A stretch of DNA of 64,000 nt, taken from assembly GCA_002205965.3 (NCBI GenBank), contig NADL03000538.1, positions 1-64,000 of the forward strand, given 5' to 3'. Position 1 is the first letter of the stretch; every line of letters begins with the position of its first letter. The notes under the pieces were generated by a model, which did no database searches, was not told the DNA's origin, and was given only the letters and a program-made list of their open reading frames with translations. Below are positions 37,395 through 47,502 of the stretch, piece after piece. Origin of the DNA: Kappaphycus alvarezii. Its lineage: Eukaryota > Rhodophyta > Florideophyceae > Gigartinales > Solieriaceae. The position numbers were made by a program, and so were the translations under genes.

Positions 37395-38158
37395 CCACGA
37401 GAACCTTAAGCTCGCTTGCGTTATTTCTGCTGCCTATAAGAGCCCACGCTCAGGGACTGAGAGACCTTGCGGATGACGGTTCGATCGCTAACCGTCCGCT
37501 CGTATTGGTCGTCGCTCTGGCGGTTCTCGCCTTGCTTCCCTTCGTGCTCATCATGGTGACGTCGTTTGTCAAAGTGGCCGTGGTGCTATCGATCGTTCGT
37601 CAGGCCTTGGGCACTCAGCAGATCCCCCCGACCCAAGTGATCACAGGTCTCGCCATCGTCTTAACGATCTACATCATGACGCCGGTAGGCTTAGACATCT
37701 ATCGGCAATCGAAAGATGTCTTTGAATCGCAAAACGCACCGGTCAAGGCTTTGGCTGAGGCAAGCGTCGATCAGATCATTGAGGTTGCCGCAAACGCCCA
37801 ACATCCGCTGCGCAGCTTCTTGATCAAACACGCACATCTCAAAGACCGAGACATGTTTTTCAAACTGGCTTGGCGAATGCGAAAGTCAGAAGACCGACAA
37901 GCACTGACCGACGAGGATTTCGCCGTGATCGTGCCAGCGTTCGTCATCAGTGAACTGAAGGAAGCCTTTCAGATCGGGTTCATACTCTTCGTACCTTTTC
38001 TCGTCATCGACATGGTGGTTTCGAACATTTTGATGGCACTCGGCATGCAGATGCTATCGCCGACGACGATTTCTCTTCCGTTTAAGATCTTACTGTTCGT
38101 GCTTGTTGACGGCTGGTACCTGATCACCAAGGGCTTGGTGGTTGGCTACACCAGCTAG
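37391..38158 (+). CDS. sctR: Type III export gate protein SctR (FliP family)
   Basis: 255 residues. The N-terminal 21 residues look like a cleavable signal peptide (LALFLLPIRAHAQ), a FliP trait usually absent from SctR. Family motifs follow: LPFVLIMVTSFVKVAVVLSI, RQALGTQQIPPTQVITGLAI, AFVISELKEAFQIGFILFVP and MVVSNILMALGMQMLSPTTI. Five copies make the core of the export gate. Overlaps fliO; sctS follows. Confidence 0.93.
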   Translation: MTTRTLSSLALFLLPIRAHAQGLRDLADDGSIANRPLVLVVALAVLALLPFVLIMVTSFVKVAVVLSIVRQALGTQQIPPTQVITGLAIVLTIYIMTPVGLDIYRQSKDVFESQNAPVKALAEASVDQIIEVAANAQHPLRSFLIKHAHLKDRDMFFKLAWRMRKSEDRQALTDEDFAVIVPAFVISELKEAFQIGFILFVPFLVIDMVVSNILMALGMQMLSPTTISLPFKILLFVLVDGWYLITKGLVVGYTS

Positions 38159-38170
38159 GAGCGATGGACC

Positions 38171-38449
38171 ATGGACACCAAGGTTATCGAGTTCATTCTG
38201 CGCCTAACCAACGAAGCTCTGCTCCTGGTGATCATCGTCTGTGGCCCTCCAATCATTTTGAGCATGGCCGTCGGCATTGTGATCTCGTTGTTTCAAGCGG
38301 TGACCCAGCTCCAAGAAGCGACATTGACGTTCGTACCGAAGATGATCGTGATCTTCGCCACTCTGGCAGCTCTCGGCCCGTGGCTCGGCGGAGTGCTGCT
38401 GCAATTCACCCAGATGTGCTTTGAGCGGTTTCCAAACTACGTTTACTGA
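38171..38449 (+). CDS. sctS: Type III export gate protein SctS (FliQ family)
   Basis: 92 residues with two membrane helices; motifs LVIIVCGPPIILSMAVGIVI, SLFQAVTQLQEATLTFVPKM. Packs around the SctR5-SctT1 core. Normal length and order. Confidence 0.94.
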   Translation: MDTKVIEFILRLTNEALLLVIIVCGPPIILSMAVGIVISLFQAVTQLQEATLTFVPKMIVIFATLAALGPWLGGVLLQFTQMCFERFPNYVY

Positions 38450-38455
38450 GCGTCC

Positions 38456-39298
38456 ATGAACGAGGTCTTTGAAACTCTCCGTAACGCCCTCGACCAAAAC
38501 GAAGATCTTTTGGCCGCCGTGCTTATTTTGGCGCGCTCGGCGGCTTTGGTGGCTCTCACTCCTTTTTTTGGCTCGAAGGCGGCCCCTTTTGAGGTCAAAA
38601 TGGGACTATCCGCAGGATTAACGGTCATCGTCTACTCGATCGCTTACGACGTGGCTAAATCCGTCGGTCCTATTCCCACCGCGCCGCTCCCCTTCGTCTT
38701 GTTGATGATAAAGGAGGTGTTCATCGGTTTCATTTTAGGCTTCGTGGTCTCAAAGCTCTTCTGGGCGATGGAGATCGCGGGTCGACTGATCGACACGGTT
38801 CGGGGCAGCTCGATGGCCGAAGTGATGGTGCCCCAGAGTGGCCAACGGGCGACACCTTTTGGTGACTTGCTCTATCAACTGCTGATCGTGTTTTTCATGG
38901 CGTTGGGCGGCCATCGTTTTTTCATCGAGTATTTTGCTGCGAGTTTCGAGCAACTCCCGATCAACGATGCGATCCGTCTTGCCGACGACGCTATGGTGCC
39001 ATTTTTTGAGGAGATTATTCGACTTACCGCGGAATTGCTCGCACTCGGAGTCTTGATCGCGGCTCCGGTGATCGCCGCGACCTTCATCAGCGACATTGTT
39101 TTCGGGATCCTCAACCGTGTCGCTCCCCAGCTCAACGCGTACTTCATGTCGATGCCGGTCAAAGCGATCGCCGGAGTGGTGATGGTATTTTTGCTCCTCG
39201 GCCCCCTCGTCGAACGAATCCAAGACTACGTGGTATGGCAGCTGACCGACGTGAAAACGACCCTCGACTACTTTGAACGCGGCCAGCAGGTCGAATGA
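38456..39298 (+). CDS. sctT: Type III export gate protein SctT (FliR family)
   Basis: 280 residues, about seven membrane helices. Family text ARSAALVALTPFFGSKAAPF, IKEVFIGFILGFVVSKLFWA and LAAPVIAATFISDIVFGILN-type segments (residues 200-220) are visible. One copy caps the SctR ring. Spacing to sctS is 6 bases. Confidence 0.92.
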   Translation: MNEVFETLRNALDQNEDLLAAVLILARSAALVALTPFFGSKAAPFEVKMGLSAGLTVIVYSIAYDVAKSVGPIPTAPLPFVLLMIKEVFIGFILGFVVSKLFWAMEIAGRLIDTVRGSSMAEVMVPQSGQRATPFGDLLYQLLIVFFMALGGHRFFIEYFAASFEQLPINDAIRLADDAMVPFFEEIIRLTAELLALGVLIAAPVIAATFISDIVFGILNRVAPQLNAYFMSMPVKAIAGVVMVFLLLGPLVERIQDYVVWQLTDVKTTLDYFERGQQVE

Positions 39299-39325
39299 AA
39301 CCAGACCCAAAACGGAGAATCTCAC

Positions 39326-40399
39326 GTGGCTGATGGAGCTACCGGCGAGAAAACCGAAGAGCCCACTCCGGAGCGTCTGCGTAAACTCCGTCAAGAAGGC
39401 AACATCGCAAAAAGTCAAGATATATCAAATTCCATCAGTTTTATTGCGGTCTTCTCGGTCATTGCTCTTTCGATGCCGTACATTTCCGGCAAACTTTTTA
39501 CTCTCTTTAGCGACGCGCTCTCGGCAACAACCCGCGTAGGCGCCAACGAAACGGCTGGTGTCGAACTCCTCTACGACGCCATCGTGGTGATCCTGCTCTG
39601 CACAGCCCCAGCGCTTGGCACGGAGCTGGTGGTCAAGGTGGCGATAACCCTGGCTCAGATCGGCTTTCTGTTCACCCTCAAGCCGATCACGCCGGATTTA
39701 AAGAAAATGGATCCGATCCAAGGGCTGAAAAATCTTATAACCCTGAAGAAAGTGGTCGAGCTTCTGAAGACCACGCTGAAATTCATCATGATCAGCACGA
39801 TCGCCTACTTCGTGGTGCGTGACGCCATCCGAGACCTGGTGCTCATGATCCGAAGCGATCTCGGCGTCGGCCTCGACGTCACCGCCGAAATCATCGTCGA
39901 GTTCTGTTTGAAGATCGGTCTGGCGTTCGTGATCGTCGCGGCGGCGGACGCGATCTACCAAAAGCGCCGTTACCTGAAGGACAATCGGATGTCGAAGTAC
40001 GACGTTAAACAGGAGTACAAACAAAGCGAAGGCGACCCCCAACAAAAAGCCGAACGTAAACGCGTCCACCAGGAAATCGTCAACAGTGCGAACCCGTCGG
40101 CGGTCCAAGAAGCCACGACCGTCGTGATCAATCCCGATCACATTGCCGTCGCCCTGCGCTACAACCGAAGCGACAACAGCGCACCGGCGATTGTCGCGAA
40201 AGGGAATCGAATCTGGGCAGAAAAAATCAAGACCGCCGCAAAGCGATACGGCGTCCCGGTCGTTCGTAACGTCCCCCTGGCTCGAGCTCTCAATCAGCTG
40301 GAGGTTGGCGATGAGATCCCTGAAGAACTCTACGAAGCCGTCGCCGAAGTGCTGAATTTTGTGTACGACTTGGCTGAAACTCAACGGAACAGGCACTAA
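39326..40399 (+). CDS. sctU: Type III export switch protein SctU (FlhB family), NPDH instead of NPTH
   Basis: 357 residues. EKTEEPTPERLRKLRQEGNI is the family N-terminus; four membrane helices lie in 35-215. The cytoplasmic domain has DVKQEYKQSEGDPQQKAERK and ends VADEILNF-like. The autocleavage site reads N269-P270-D271-H272 (VVINPDHIAVALRYN) instead of NPTH. Asn and Pro, between which cleavage occurs, and His are kept. NPTH cleavage is needed for substrate switching in studied systems; the Thr-to-Asp change may alter cleavage rate. GTG start at 39326. Confidence 0.93.
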   Translation: MADGATGEKTEEPTPERLRKLRQEGNIAKSQDISNSISFIAVFSVIALSMPYISGKLFTLFSDALSATTRVGANETAGVELLYDAIVVILLCTAPALGTELVVKVAITLAQIGFLFTLKPITPDLKKMDPIQGLKNLITLKKVVELLKTTLKFIMISTIAYFVVRDAIRDLVLMIRSDLGVGLDVTAEIIVEFCLKIGLAFVIVAAADAIYQKRRYLKDNRMSKYDVKQEYKQSEGDPQQKAERKRVHQEIVNSANPSAVQEATTVVINPDHIAVALRYNRSDNSAPAIVAKGNRIWAEKIKTAAKRYGVPVVRNVPLARALNQLEVGDEIPEELYEAVAEVLNFVYDLAETQRNRH

Positions 40400-40465
40400 A
40401 TGCGGTGGTGCTCCTCGGGCATATCGCCCTAGCCGAGAACCCACCCGACGTGTAAGTGAGGTATT

Positions 40466-40954
40466 ATGGCAGACGGCAGACTTTCCTCCGGGAGCAATTT
40501 TTTGCGCTTTCGGGTCTTTTCCGGAGGCTTGCCAGCAGACATCTCGACGTACGGCTACACCCCTGAGGAGGTGAAATCTCAAACCGGAAGTCCGGAACAT
40601 GACGTGCGCATCGCGCCGATGGCCATGCCCCAGGTTACGCAGACGCAGTTATCTCTCTCGCTGGCAGGCTCGGATCTGCGACGTCTATCGAGCCCCAATG
40701 AACCCGGCTTCGATCCCCATGAAGGCCCACAACTTATGCTGACTCTGAATCGCAGTGCTCTTCGTAAGCTGCGCTCGCCGGTGATCGATCAGGTTGGAGC
40801 CATCGTGGACGAGATGCGAGCCCGGGGGGTTCCCAACGCCGAGCCGATGAACACGTCCGTGCGTACCCGCATTCGTGCGATGGATCGCGTCGTAACGTCG
40901 CTGGTGAACATGGCGTCGTTCGTCCGCGCCAATCAGGCACAGAACTTGTCTTGA
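40466..40954 (+). CDS. Unknown protein of the type III secretion cluster
   Basis: 162 residues without signal peptide. The first 90 are polar (LSSGSNFLRFRVFSGGLPAD). The C-terminal half is helical: PQLMLTLNRSALRKLRSPVI, DQVGAIVDEMRARG, TSVRTRIRAMDRVVTSLVNM. It overlaps the start of the following TPR chaperone (TTGA), the usual pairing of a class II chaperone with its secreted client or with an assembly factor. No family recognised; a secreted protein or needle-tip-related component is possible. Confidence 0.55.
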   Translation: MADGRLSSGSNFLRFRVFSGGLPADISTYGYTPEEVKSQTGSPEHDVRIAPMAMPQVTQTQLSLSLAGSDLRRLSSPNEPGFDPHEGPQLMLTLNRSALRKLRSPVIDQVGAIVDEMRARGVPNAEPMNTSVRTRIRAMDRVVTSLVNMASFVRANQAQNLS

Positions 40955-41421
40955 GCGAACACCACCATAACGACCAGACGCAAGAGCGCCTCAGGGCGTT
41001 GGTGATGCGCTGGTCCCAGGGCAAGGTGTCGCTCCAAGAGATCTTGGGGCTAACCGACGCGGAGCTCTACTCCATTGCCTCCCAAGGGTATCTCCTCTTC
41101 CTTCAAGGAAAAATCGAGGCGGCACGCATTATCTTCGAAGGTTGCGTCGCTTGCGATCCCAAGAACGCCTACTACTATCGGGCTCTTGGCTGCATTTATT
41201 GGCGCTCCGGGGATCCGGGAAAAGCACTCAAGCAGTTCACCTACGCGATTCGCGTCGCCCCCCGCGAAGTCTCAACTTACATCAACCGTGCCGAGATCTA
41301 CGTCGCGGCTCAGCAATGGGATCGTGCCCGCACCGATCTCGATCAAGCCGAGCGCTTAGCCGGTCGGCACGATGGGGCACTGCTGAGGAAGACCCGGGCG
41401 ATTTTGGCCATGCTGCCGTAG
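40951..41421 (+). CDS. SycD/LcrH-like TPR chaperone
   Basis: 156 residues. N-terminal helix, then TPR units: LYSIASQGYLLFLQGKIEAA, KNAYYYRALGCIYWRSGDPG, VSTYINRAEIYVAAQQWDRA. The Y-x3-A-x-G...G arrangement is typical for class II T3SS chaperones of translocators (SycD, IpgC, SicA). Last gene of the cluster. TTG start overlaps the upstream stop by 4 bases. Confidence 0.82.
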   Translation: MSEHHHNDQTQERLRALVMRWSQGKVSLQEILGLTDAELYSIASQGYLLFLQGKIEAARIIFEGCVACDPKNAYYYRALGCIYWRSGDPGKALKQFTYAIRVAPREVSTYINRAEIYVAAQQWDRARTDLDQAERLAGRHDGALLRKTRAILAMLP

Positions 41422-41461
41422 CCTACCGAGAAGACGTCTTGCCCTTGAGTCAAAGCTTTCG

Positions 41462-42229
41462 TCATCGTGTCGAGCGCGGGGTCAGGCGAAAGCGAACCCC
41501 GAGTTTCCGGGTGCGCACAGGTTCGAGAACCGCTCCAGCGAGCTTGGAGACGGTCAGTCGTCCATCACTATCGTTTTCGATCACGGTCTCTACCGCGTCG
41601 CAATCCTTCGAAGTTAGATCCGACGCTTCAACCAGCACGAATGCGAGCCGATATTTTCGTGCGAGTGAGGCGAGCAAAGCCAGACCTTGGTTGAGACCTC
41701 TGCGCCTCGATCCTGCGATCTCGACCGGAGAATCAGCGACAACGAGTATCGGACGGTAACTGAAGAGCCACTCATCGAGTTCGCTGTAGGAGCCTCGGCT
41801 GAGCCGTGCCACGGCCAGTTTGGACCAACGCAGATTTCGCCGCGTCTCGCCAATAGCGACTCGGTCCTCGGCGGTCACGAGGCCTGATTCGACTGCGGTG
41901 AGCGCGATACCCGCGGCCCGAGCGACGAGAAGTCGGCATAACGCGTCAACAGGTTCTGAACGAGACACGAGCGCTGTGGGCAGCGAACGGTTGAGCCCGG
42001 CGAGCACGGCATCGAACCCCAAGCTCCAGCGATGAGCTCCCGCCACCGGAGCGAGGACCGTCAGCGAGGATGTTCGAAATCCCCCATCGAGCATCCGATC
42101 CAACGCGCGATATCCCGAGGTCACGTGAACCGGCCGTCCCTCAGTTCTAGCCAGATCCTCGACGACGCTCTGACGCTCCATCGCCGCGCGGAAAAGCGAC
42201 GGTGTGTCTCGTGGTGATTCTCGAGTCAT
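41462..42229 (-). CDS. RecA/DnaB-fold protein without a P-loop lysine
   Basis: 255 residues from ATG 42229 (preceded by CGAGGTGGC). TSGYRALDRMLDGGFRTSSL then TVLA (37-60) aligns with the start of the DnaB/RadA ATPase core (SGY..LD..LGG...G.L..L). But where G-x-x-x-x-G-K-T is expected the sequence is APVAGAHRWS (60-69), with no Lys. RPILVVADSP (about 175) takes the place of Walker B. It is probably a non-hydrolysing relative, as known for some small RecA-like DNA-repair proteins in deltaproteobacteria. It converges on the T3SS cluster and follows rsgA after 102 bases. Confidence 0.5.
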   Translation of the reverse strand: MTRESPRDTPSLFRAAMERQSVVEDLARTEGRPVHVTSGYRALDRMLDGGFRTSSLTVLAPVAGAHRWSLGFDAVLAGLNRSLPTALVSRSEPVDALCRLLVARAAGIALTAVESGLVTAEDRVAIGETRRNLRWSKLAVARLSRGSYSELDEWLFSYRPILVVADSPVEIAGSRRRGLNQGLALLASLARKYRLAFVLVEASDLTSKDCDAVETVIENDSDGRLTVSKLAGAVLEPVRTRKLGVRFRLTPRSTR

Positions 42230-42331
42230 ACAGCCACCTCGAAAAATCGATCGACGCCGCTGATGCACGGAACTGCGCCGCACCGAGACCGTTCCCGATG
42301 AGGCGCGGACGTTAACTCGAGTCAATCCGAT

Positions 42332-43321
42332 TCAACGCCCTCGTCGAGCCGCTGACCAAGGCTGCTCAGCAGACTCTGCAGCGAGCTTTTGGTACGCCTT
42401 CAAACGCGCGCGATCGATGGCTCCGCACCCAATCGCCGCCTGTACCGCGCACCCCGGCTCGTTTAAATGACGGCAGTCACGAAAGCGACACTGGGTGGCG
42501 ATCTCAGCGATCTCCGCAAAAACATCATCAAGCCCATCCTCGCCTTCCCAAAGATGGAGCTCTCGCATCCCCGGAGTATCGAGGATAAGCCCGCCCCAGG
42601 ATACCCGAAAGAGATGTCGATTGGTCGTGGTGTGGCGACCGCGACCGTCGCGGCGTAACCCCCGCGTGCGCTGAACGTCGCGGCCCAGGATACGGTTGAC
42701 CAACGTCGATTTTCCGACCCCCGATGGACCCAAGAGTGCGACGGTCTCGCCGCTTCTGAAGTACGACGTAAGAGCCCCGAGCCCATCACCGTGGAGCGCG
42801 CTTATGCGATGCGTCGCGACGCCGTGGATCTCCGGAGCGACGTCGTGGTCGAGGTCGGCCTTGTTCAAAACGAGCACCGGTTTCGCGCCGGTGCTGGCGG
42901 CAAGGGTGAGATAGCGTTCAAGACGGCGAGGGTTGAAGTCCTGGTCTGCCGCGGCCACCAAGAAAATGGTATCGATGTTGGCCGCCACCACCTGCGCATC
43001 GTCACGACGCCCGGCGGATTTGCGAATGAAGGCACTTCGACGGGGGAGAACCGCGTGAATCAGAGGACTCGCGGTGCTGACGTCAACACCCACCCAATCT
43101 CCGACCACGGGATATGCCGATGGCTGGTCGTGCTCGAATGCAAAGCGTCCCGAGAGGCCAACGGCGTTTACGGGGCCGAGCACCGTGACAATGTCGTAGA
43201 GCCTACGATACCCTACGGTCACCCGGGCGATCTCGAGCTGCGGGGCTTTAAGAGCTCGAAAGTGGCGTTCCCATGAATCGTCGTAGCCCCAGCCGACGAG
43301 TTGTTGTGAGGTCACTGGCAT
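42332..43321 (-). CDS. rsgA: Ribosome small subunit GTPase RsgA
   Basis: 329 residues, circularly permuted GTPase: G4 [12 protein letters not shown]1 [16 protein letters not shown]3 LDTPGMREL. An N-terminal OB domain and the C-terminal Zn motif [14 protein letters not shown] are present. It matures the 30S subunit. Divergent from acnA across about 70 bases. Confidence 0.95.
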   Translation of the reverse strand: MPVTSQQLVGWGYDDSWERHFRALKAPQLEIARVTVGYRRLYDIVTVLGPVNAVGLSGRFAFEHDQPSAYPVVGDWVGVDVSTASPLIHAVLPRRSAFIRKSAGRRDDAQVVAANIDTIFLVAAADQDFNPRRLERYLTLAASTGAKPVLVLNKADLDHDVAPEIHGVATHRISALHGDGLGALTSYFRSGETVALLGPSGVGKSTLVNRILGRDVQRTRGLRRDGRGRHTTTNRHLFRVSWGGLILDTPGMRELHLWEGEDGLDDVFAEIAEIATQCRFRDCRHLNEPGCAVQAAIGCGAIDRARLKAYQKLAAESAEQPWSAARRGR

Positions 43322-43393
43322 GGTGATGAACGGGGCTTAATGTTATGGCTCTCGCGCGCTAAGACGCGCACAGCAAAGGAAAGTGAACCACCC

Positions 43394-46078
43394 ATGGCCG
43401 ATAGTTTTGGAACCCGAAGCGCACTCAGGGTGAATAACCAAAGCCACTCCATCTTCAACGCTCGGAAACTCACGAACACATTCCCTGAAATCCAAACCCT
43501 GCCTTTCTCGCTTCGAGTTTTACTCGAAAACCTGCTCCGTCATGAAGACGGTCGCGTTGTCTCTGCCGACGATGTGGAAGCCATCGCTCGCTGGGACGCC
43601 GCAGCTACACCCAGCCAAGAGATCGCCTACCATCCAGCGCGTGTGCTCCTCCAAGATTTTACCGGAGTTCCCGCCGTCGTTGATCTCGCGGCGATGCGCG
43701 ATGCCATGGTCGAGCTTGGCGATGATCCGAACCGTATCAACCCCTTGCAACCCGCGGACCTGGTGATCGACCACTCCGTTCAAGTCGACCGCTTCGCCAC
43801 CGTCAAGAGTTATCGTCTGAACACCGCGATCGAAATGGAGCGCAACAAGGAGCGTTATCAGTTTCTGCGTTGGGGGCAACAAGCCTTTAGGAACTTTTCG
43901 GTGGTGCCTCCAGGGACTGGGATCTGCCATCAGGTCAACCTCGAGTACCTGGCGCAAGTGGCGTTCGTCAATGACGCAACACAGACCGTCTATCCCGATA
44001 CATTGGTGGGCACCGATTCTCATACCACGATGGTCAACGGCTTGGGAGTACTTGGATGGGGTGTCGGCGGCATCGAGGCCGAGGCGGCAATGCTCGGCCA
44101 ACCGGTGTCCATGCTGATTCCCCAGGTGGTTGGTTTCAAGTTGCGAGGTAAAATCCGACCGGGAGCAACAGCAACAGACCTTGTGCTGCGCGTCGTCGAA
44201 ATGCTTCGCGCTAAGGGTGTGGTCGGTAAATTCGTGGAGTTCTATGGCGATGGCCTGGACGCCCTGACCATCGCCGATCGGGCGACGATTGCGAACATGG
44301 CGCCTGAGTACGGTGCGACCATGGGGTTCTTTCCTGTCGATAAGGAGACATTGAATTACCTCCGTTTCACCAACCGTGACCCTGCTCACGTGGACATTGT
44401 TGAAGCGTACACCAAAGAAGTTGGATTATTTCGCGATAACGCCACTCAAGATCCACGCTACAGTGACACTCTTGAGCTCGACTTGGGTGAAGTGGTGCCG
44501 TCCATCGCTGGCCCCAAACGACCTCAAGATCGAATCGCTGTGACAGAAGCAAAGGAAAATCTCGAGCAGCTCATCACCGAGGCAGCGAAGCACCAAGACA
44601 TTCCGCGAAATCGGGAAGCAGAACTCAGCGACAACGGTATTCGTTACTCCTTGAGCCATGGTGCGGTTGTGATCGCCGCGATCACCAGCTGCACCAATAC
44701 TTCAAATCCAGCTGTGATGCTGGGAGCCGGGCTGCTTGCTAAGAAAGCTATCGGCGCTGGGCTTAGAGTGAAACCGTGGGTGAAGACGTCGTTAGCGCCA
44801 GGCTCCAAGGTGGTGACGGACTACCTGGAAGAGTCGCGCCTTATGCCTTATCTCGAAGCGTTGGGCTTTCATCTTGTGGGCTACGGCTGCACAACGTGCA
44901 TTGGCAATTCCGGTCCCTTGCCCGACAAGATCTCTCAGGCGATCAAAGACAATGACTTGATCGTTGCCTCGGTATTGAGTGGCAATCGAAATTTTGAGGG
45001 GCGGATCAGCCCCGACGTACGGATGAATTTCCTGGCATCACCACCCCTGGTCGTAGCGTACGCCCTCGCCGGACGGATGGTGATCGACTTTGAAAATGAC
45101 CCTCTGGGCTACAATTCTGCTGGTGAGCCGGTGATGCTCGCCGATCTTTGGCCATCGGCGAGCGAAATATCCCAAGCGATTCGCGAGTCGGTGAAGCCAG
45201 AGCAATTCGCCACCGAGTATGCTGGCGTTTTCGATGGCGACGAAGCGTGGCGCAAACTGCCAACCCCTGACGGCAACGCCTACGATTGGTCGAATTCAAC
45301 CTACGTGCGGAAGCCGCCCTACTTCGAGACGATGAAGCCCGAGCCCGATCCCAAGAGTGATGTTCGAGGCGCACGGATTTTGGCGCTTTTAGGCGATTCT
45401 GTGACAACCGACCATATCTCTCCGGCGGGAAGCATCGCTGAGGATTCGCCAGCGGCGCGGTATTTGAAAGAAAACGGGGTCGAGCCGAAGGACTTCAATT
45501 CGTATGGCTCCAGGCGCGGCAATCACGAGGTGATGATGCGAGGCACATTCGCCAATATCAGGTTGCGTAATGCGATCGTCGCGGGAGTCGAAGGGGGCTA
45601 CACCCGCCACTTCCCTGACGGAGAGCAGTTATCGATCTACGAGGCGGCGACAAAGTACCAACGGGAGGACGTACCCTTGGTCGTCATCGCCGGGAGTGAG
45701 TACGGTACTGGCTCGTCTCGGGATTGGGCCGCGAAGGGCACTCAACTCCTGGGCGTGCGTGTGGTCCTCGCGAAAAGCTTTGAGCGTATTCACCGTTCTA
45801 ATTTGATCGGCATGGGCGTATTGCCACTGCAGTTCCCGGAGGGCGTCGACGCGGAGAGCTTAAAGCTGACCGGCGAGGAGGTGGTCGACGTCTTCGGCTT
45901 GGCCGAGCTCAACCAACCGCAGCAACTCTTAAAGGTGGTGGTCCATGGTGCCGACGGCGAGTCGATGGTCGAGGCAATAGCTCGCCTCGATACTCCCAAT
46001 GAAGTCGACTACTGGAAGCATGGTGGCATCTTGACGTACGTCTTACGACGCATGGTCAGTGAGTCTAAGGCTGCGTAG
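43394..46078 (+). CDS. acnA: Aconitate hydratase A
   Basis: 894 residues from ATG 43394 with AAAGGAAAG upstream. Cluster-binding cysteines in SCTNTSNP and [10 protein letters not shown]; also [20 protein letters not shown] and [20 protein letters not shown]. The enzyme interconverts citrate and isocitrate in the TCA cycle with a 4Fe-4S cluster. Its 3' end overlaps the convergent HD gene by 14 bases. Confidence 0.96.
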   Translation: MADSFGTRSALRVNNQSHSIFNARKLTNTFPEIQTLPFSLRVLLENLLRHEDGRVVSADDVEAIARWDAAATPSQEIAYHPARVLLQDFTGVPAVVDLAAMRDAMVELGDDPNRINPLQPADLVIDHSVQVDRFATVKSYRLNTAIEMERNKERYQFLRWGQQAFRNFSVVPPGTGICHQVNLEYLAQVAFVNDATQTVYPDTLVGTDSHTTMVNGLGVLGWGVGGIEAEAAMLGQPVSMLIPQVVGFKLRGKIRPGATATDLVLRVVEMLRAKGVVGKFVEFYGDGLDALTIADRATIANMAPEYGATMGFFPVDKETLNYLRFTNRDPAHVDIVEAYTKEVGLFRDNATQDPRYSDTLELDLGEVVPSIAGPKRPQDRIAVTEAKENLEQLITEAAKHQDIPRNREAELSDNGIRYSLSHGAVVIAAITSCTNTSNPAVMLGAGLLAKKAIGAGLRVKPWVKTSLAPGSKVVTDYLEESRLMPYLEALGFHLVGYGCTTCIGNSGPLPDKISQAIKDNDLIVASVLSGNRNFEGRISPDVRMNFLASPPLVVAYALAGRMVIDFENDPLGYNSAGEPVMLADLWPSASEISQAIRESVKPEQFATEYAGVFDGDEAWRKLPTPDGNAYDWSNSTYVRKPPYFETMKPEPDPKSDVRGARILALLGDSVTTDHISPAGSIAEDSPAARYLKENGVEPKDFNSYGSRRGNHEVMMRGTFANIRLRNAIVAGVEGGYTRHFPDGEQLSIYEAATKYQREDVPLVVIAGSEYGTGSSRDWAAKGTQLLGVRVVLAKSFERIHRSNLIGMGVLPLQFPEGVDAESLKLTGEEVVDVFGLAELNQPQQLLKVVVHGADGESMVEAIARLDTPNEVDYWKHGGILTYVLRRMVSESKAA

Positions 46079-47375
46079 TGGTCGTGGGTACGGGGCGTTT
46101 TCCAACTGAAACCGGCTGGTACGAGCGCAGGACTTCACGACCGAGAGCGAGCTCCTCCGGGCGGCAATAAATCCGCTCGATGGCAACATCCTGGCTGAAA
46201 CGCTGGTAGAGCGGGGTGTAGTGATCAACACGTTGCACGCGATCGCGCTCACGTTCAATGACCAGTAGCGGCGGGGTTGCTTTTTCCTGGTTGAAGTATT
46301 TCGAAAGCACCCCGAGACTCGTAGTACGGAAGAAATCAATGTCGGCATCACAAAGACGACGATCGATCTCTTCGCGCTCGGCCTCGCTACCGAACTCATG
46401 AGTTTCGACCAACAACCGATACGGTCGTCGACGCACAATCGCTTCAGCCCACGGGTTCGACGAGCGACGCAGTGCTGACATCAGATCAATATCGTCGGTC
46501 TTAAGGTAGGACTGTATGTCCGAGGGTAGCCGATACTCGCCGGACTCGAAGAAACGGCCGAGAAGGTGATCAAAGCACACTGCGGTATGGTGGTAATAGA
46601 CCGAGAGAAACATATGGTATCGTGCCAAAAGGAAGTTCTCGAAAGCCCACACTCCTTTATGGAGGATCGCCATCGTGAGGCTTCCTTGCCATTCAGCTGC
46701 AGCTAGGTTTTGGGTAAGCCAAAGGTAGTCGTAGTGGCCGTAGGATACGCCGCAGTAATATGCATCCCGGCGGAGATAGTCCATGCGATCAGCGTCCATC
46801 TCACTCGAGACGATCTGATGAAGCAGCGGGAGGAAATTGCGCTCGCCGACCACAAAATCACTCGCTAGACTTTGTGGGGCCTGACCTTGGACCAACGCGG
46901 CTAAGTGGCTGCCTGTGAGCTCCGGAAAGTGCCCCGAAATCAGCGCGGTGATCTCGGAGTCGATCAGGATCTTGATGGTGTAGTCCTCATGACTCGCCTG
47001 TTCATCGGACGATGTGCTCCAGTCACCAAGCGCGAGCTCTGAACGAGGGGGCATCACCCGCTCGGAGACATGGCTGAGCGGCGCATGGCCAACGTCATGA
47101 AACAGCACCGCAAGGCGCACCCACTGTCTAAAGCGGGTGCGTTCTTGGCGAGGAAGCTCGAAATCACGCAATACCGCATCGACCATCAATGTAGCCATCT
47201 GCATCGCGCCCAAGGAATGCGAATAGCGAGAGTGGGTCGCCCCGGGAAATGCGAGCTCTGAAAACCCGAGCTGCTTGATGTGGCGCAGGCGTTGGAACGG
47301 CCAGGAATCGATAAGCTTGAGCTCCGCGCTCGAGATCGCTATGGTGCCATGAATCGGATCGTGAATCGCTGGCAT
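46065..47375 (-). CDS. HD-domain phosphohydrolase (dNTPase/SAMHD1-like)
   Basis: 436 residues. HD motif residues: H in [10 protein letters not shown] (about 48), HD in [11 protein letters not shown] (about 91), and D in [20 protein letters not shown] (about 190-200). The text [20 protein letters not shown] and [11 protein letters not shown] marks the dNTP triphosphohydrolase/SAMHD1-like group. It would hydrolyse nucleotides or a related phosphate ester; substrate not determined. Convergent with acnA. Confidence 0.85.
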   Translation of the reverse strand: MPAIHDPIHGTIAISSAELKLIDSWPFQRLRHIKQLGFSELAFPGATHSRYSHSLGAMQMATLMVDAVLRDFELPRQERTRFRQWVRLAVLFHDVGHAPLSHVSERVMPPRSELALGDWSTSSDEQASHEDYTIKILIDSEITALISGHFPELTGSHLAALVQGQAPQSLASDFVVGERNFLPLLHQIVSSEMDADRMDYLRRDAYYCGVSYGHYDYLWLTQNLAAAEWQGSLTMAILHKGVWAFENFLLARYHMFLSVYYHHTAVCFDHLLGRFFESGEYRLPSDIQSYLKTDDIDLMSALRRSSNPWAEAIVRRRPYRLLVETHEFGSEAEREEIDRRLCDADIDFFRTTSLGVLSKYFNQEKATPPLLVIERERDRVQRVDHYTPLYQRFSQDVAIERIYCRPEELALGREVLRSYQPVSVGKRPVPTTTTQP

Positions 47376-47502
47376 GACGCGAGTTTTAAACCAAGGGTGA
47401 TAGGTTCCGCTAGGGAGAGGTTGAATTCACCCGTGGTCACCGATGGCTGTCACCGCGTACGCCGCCGGAGGACGGTCCACCCACGGTGCGGAGGGGCCGG
47501 TC

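Noticed and set aside
27611-41421. Flagellar export cluster
   Set aside because: SctJ is short with a lipobox, SctI and LcrH-type chaperones are present, and no hook, rod or filament genes occur, so the non-flagellar class fits better.
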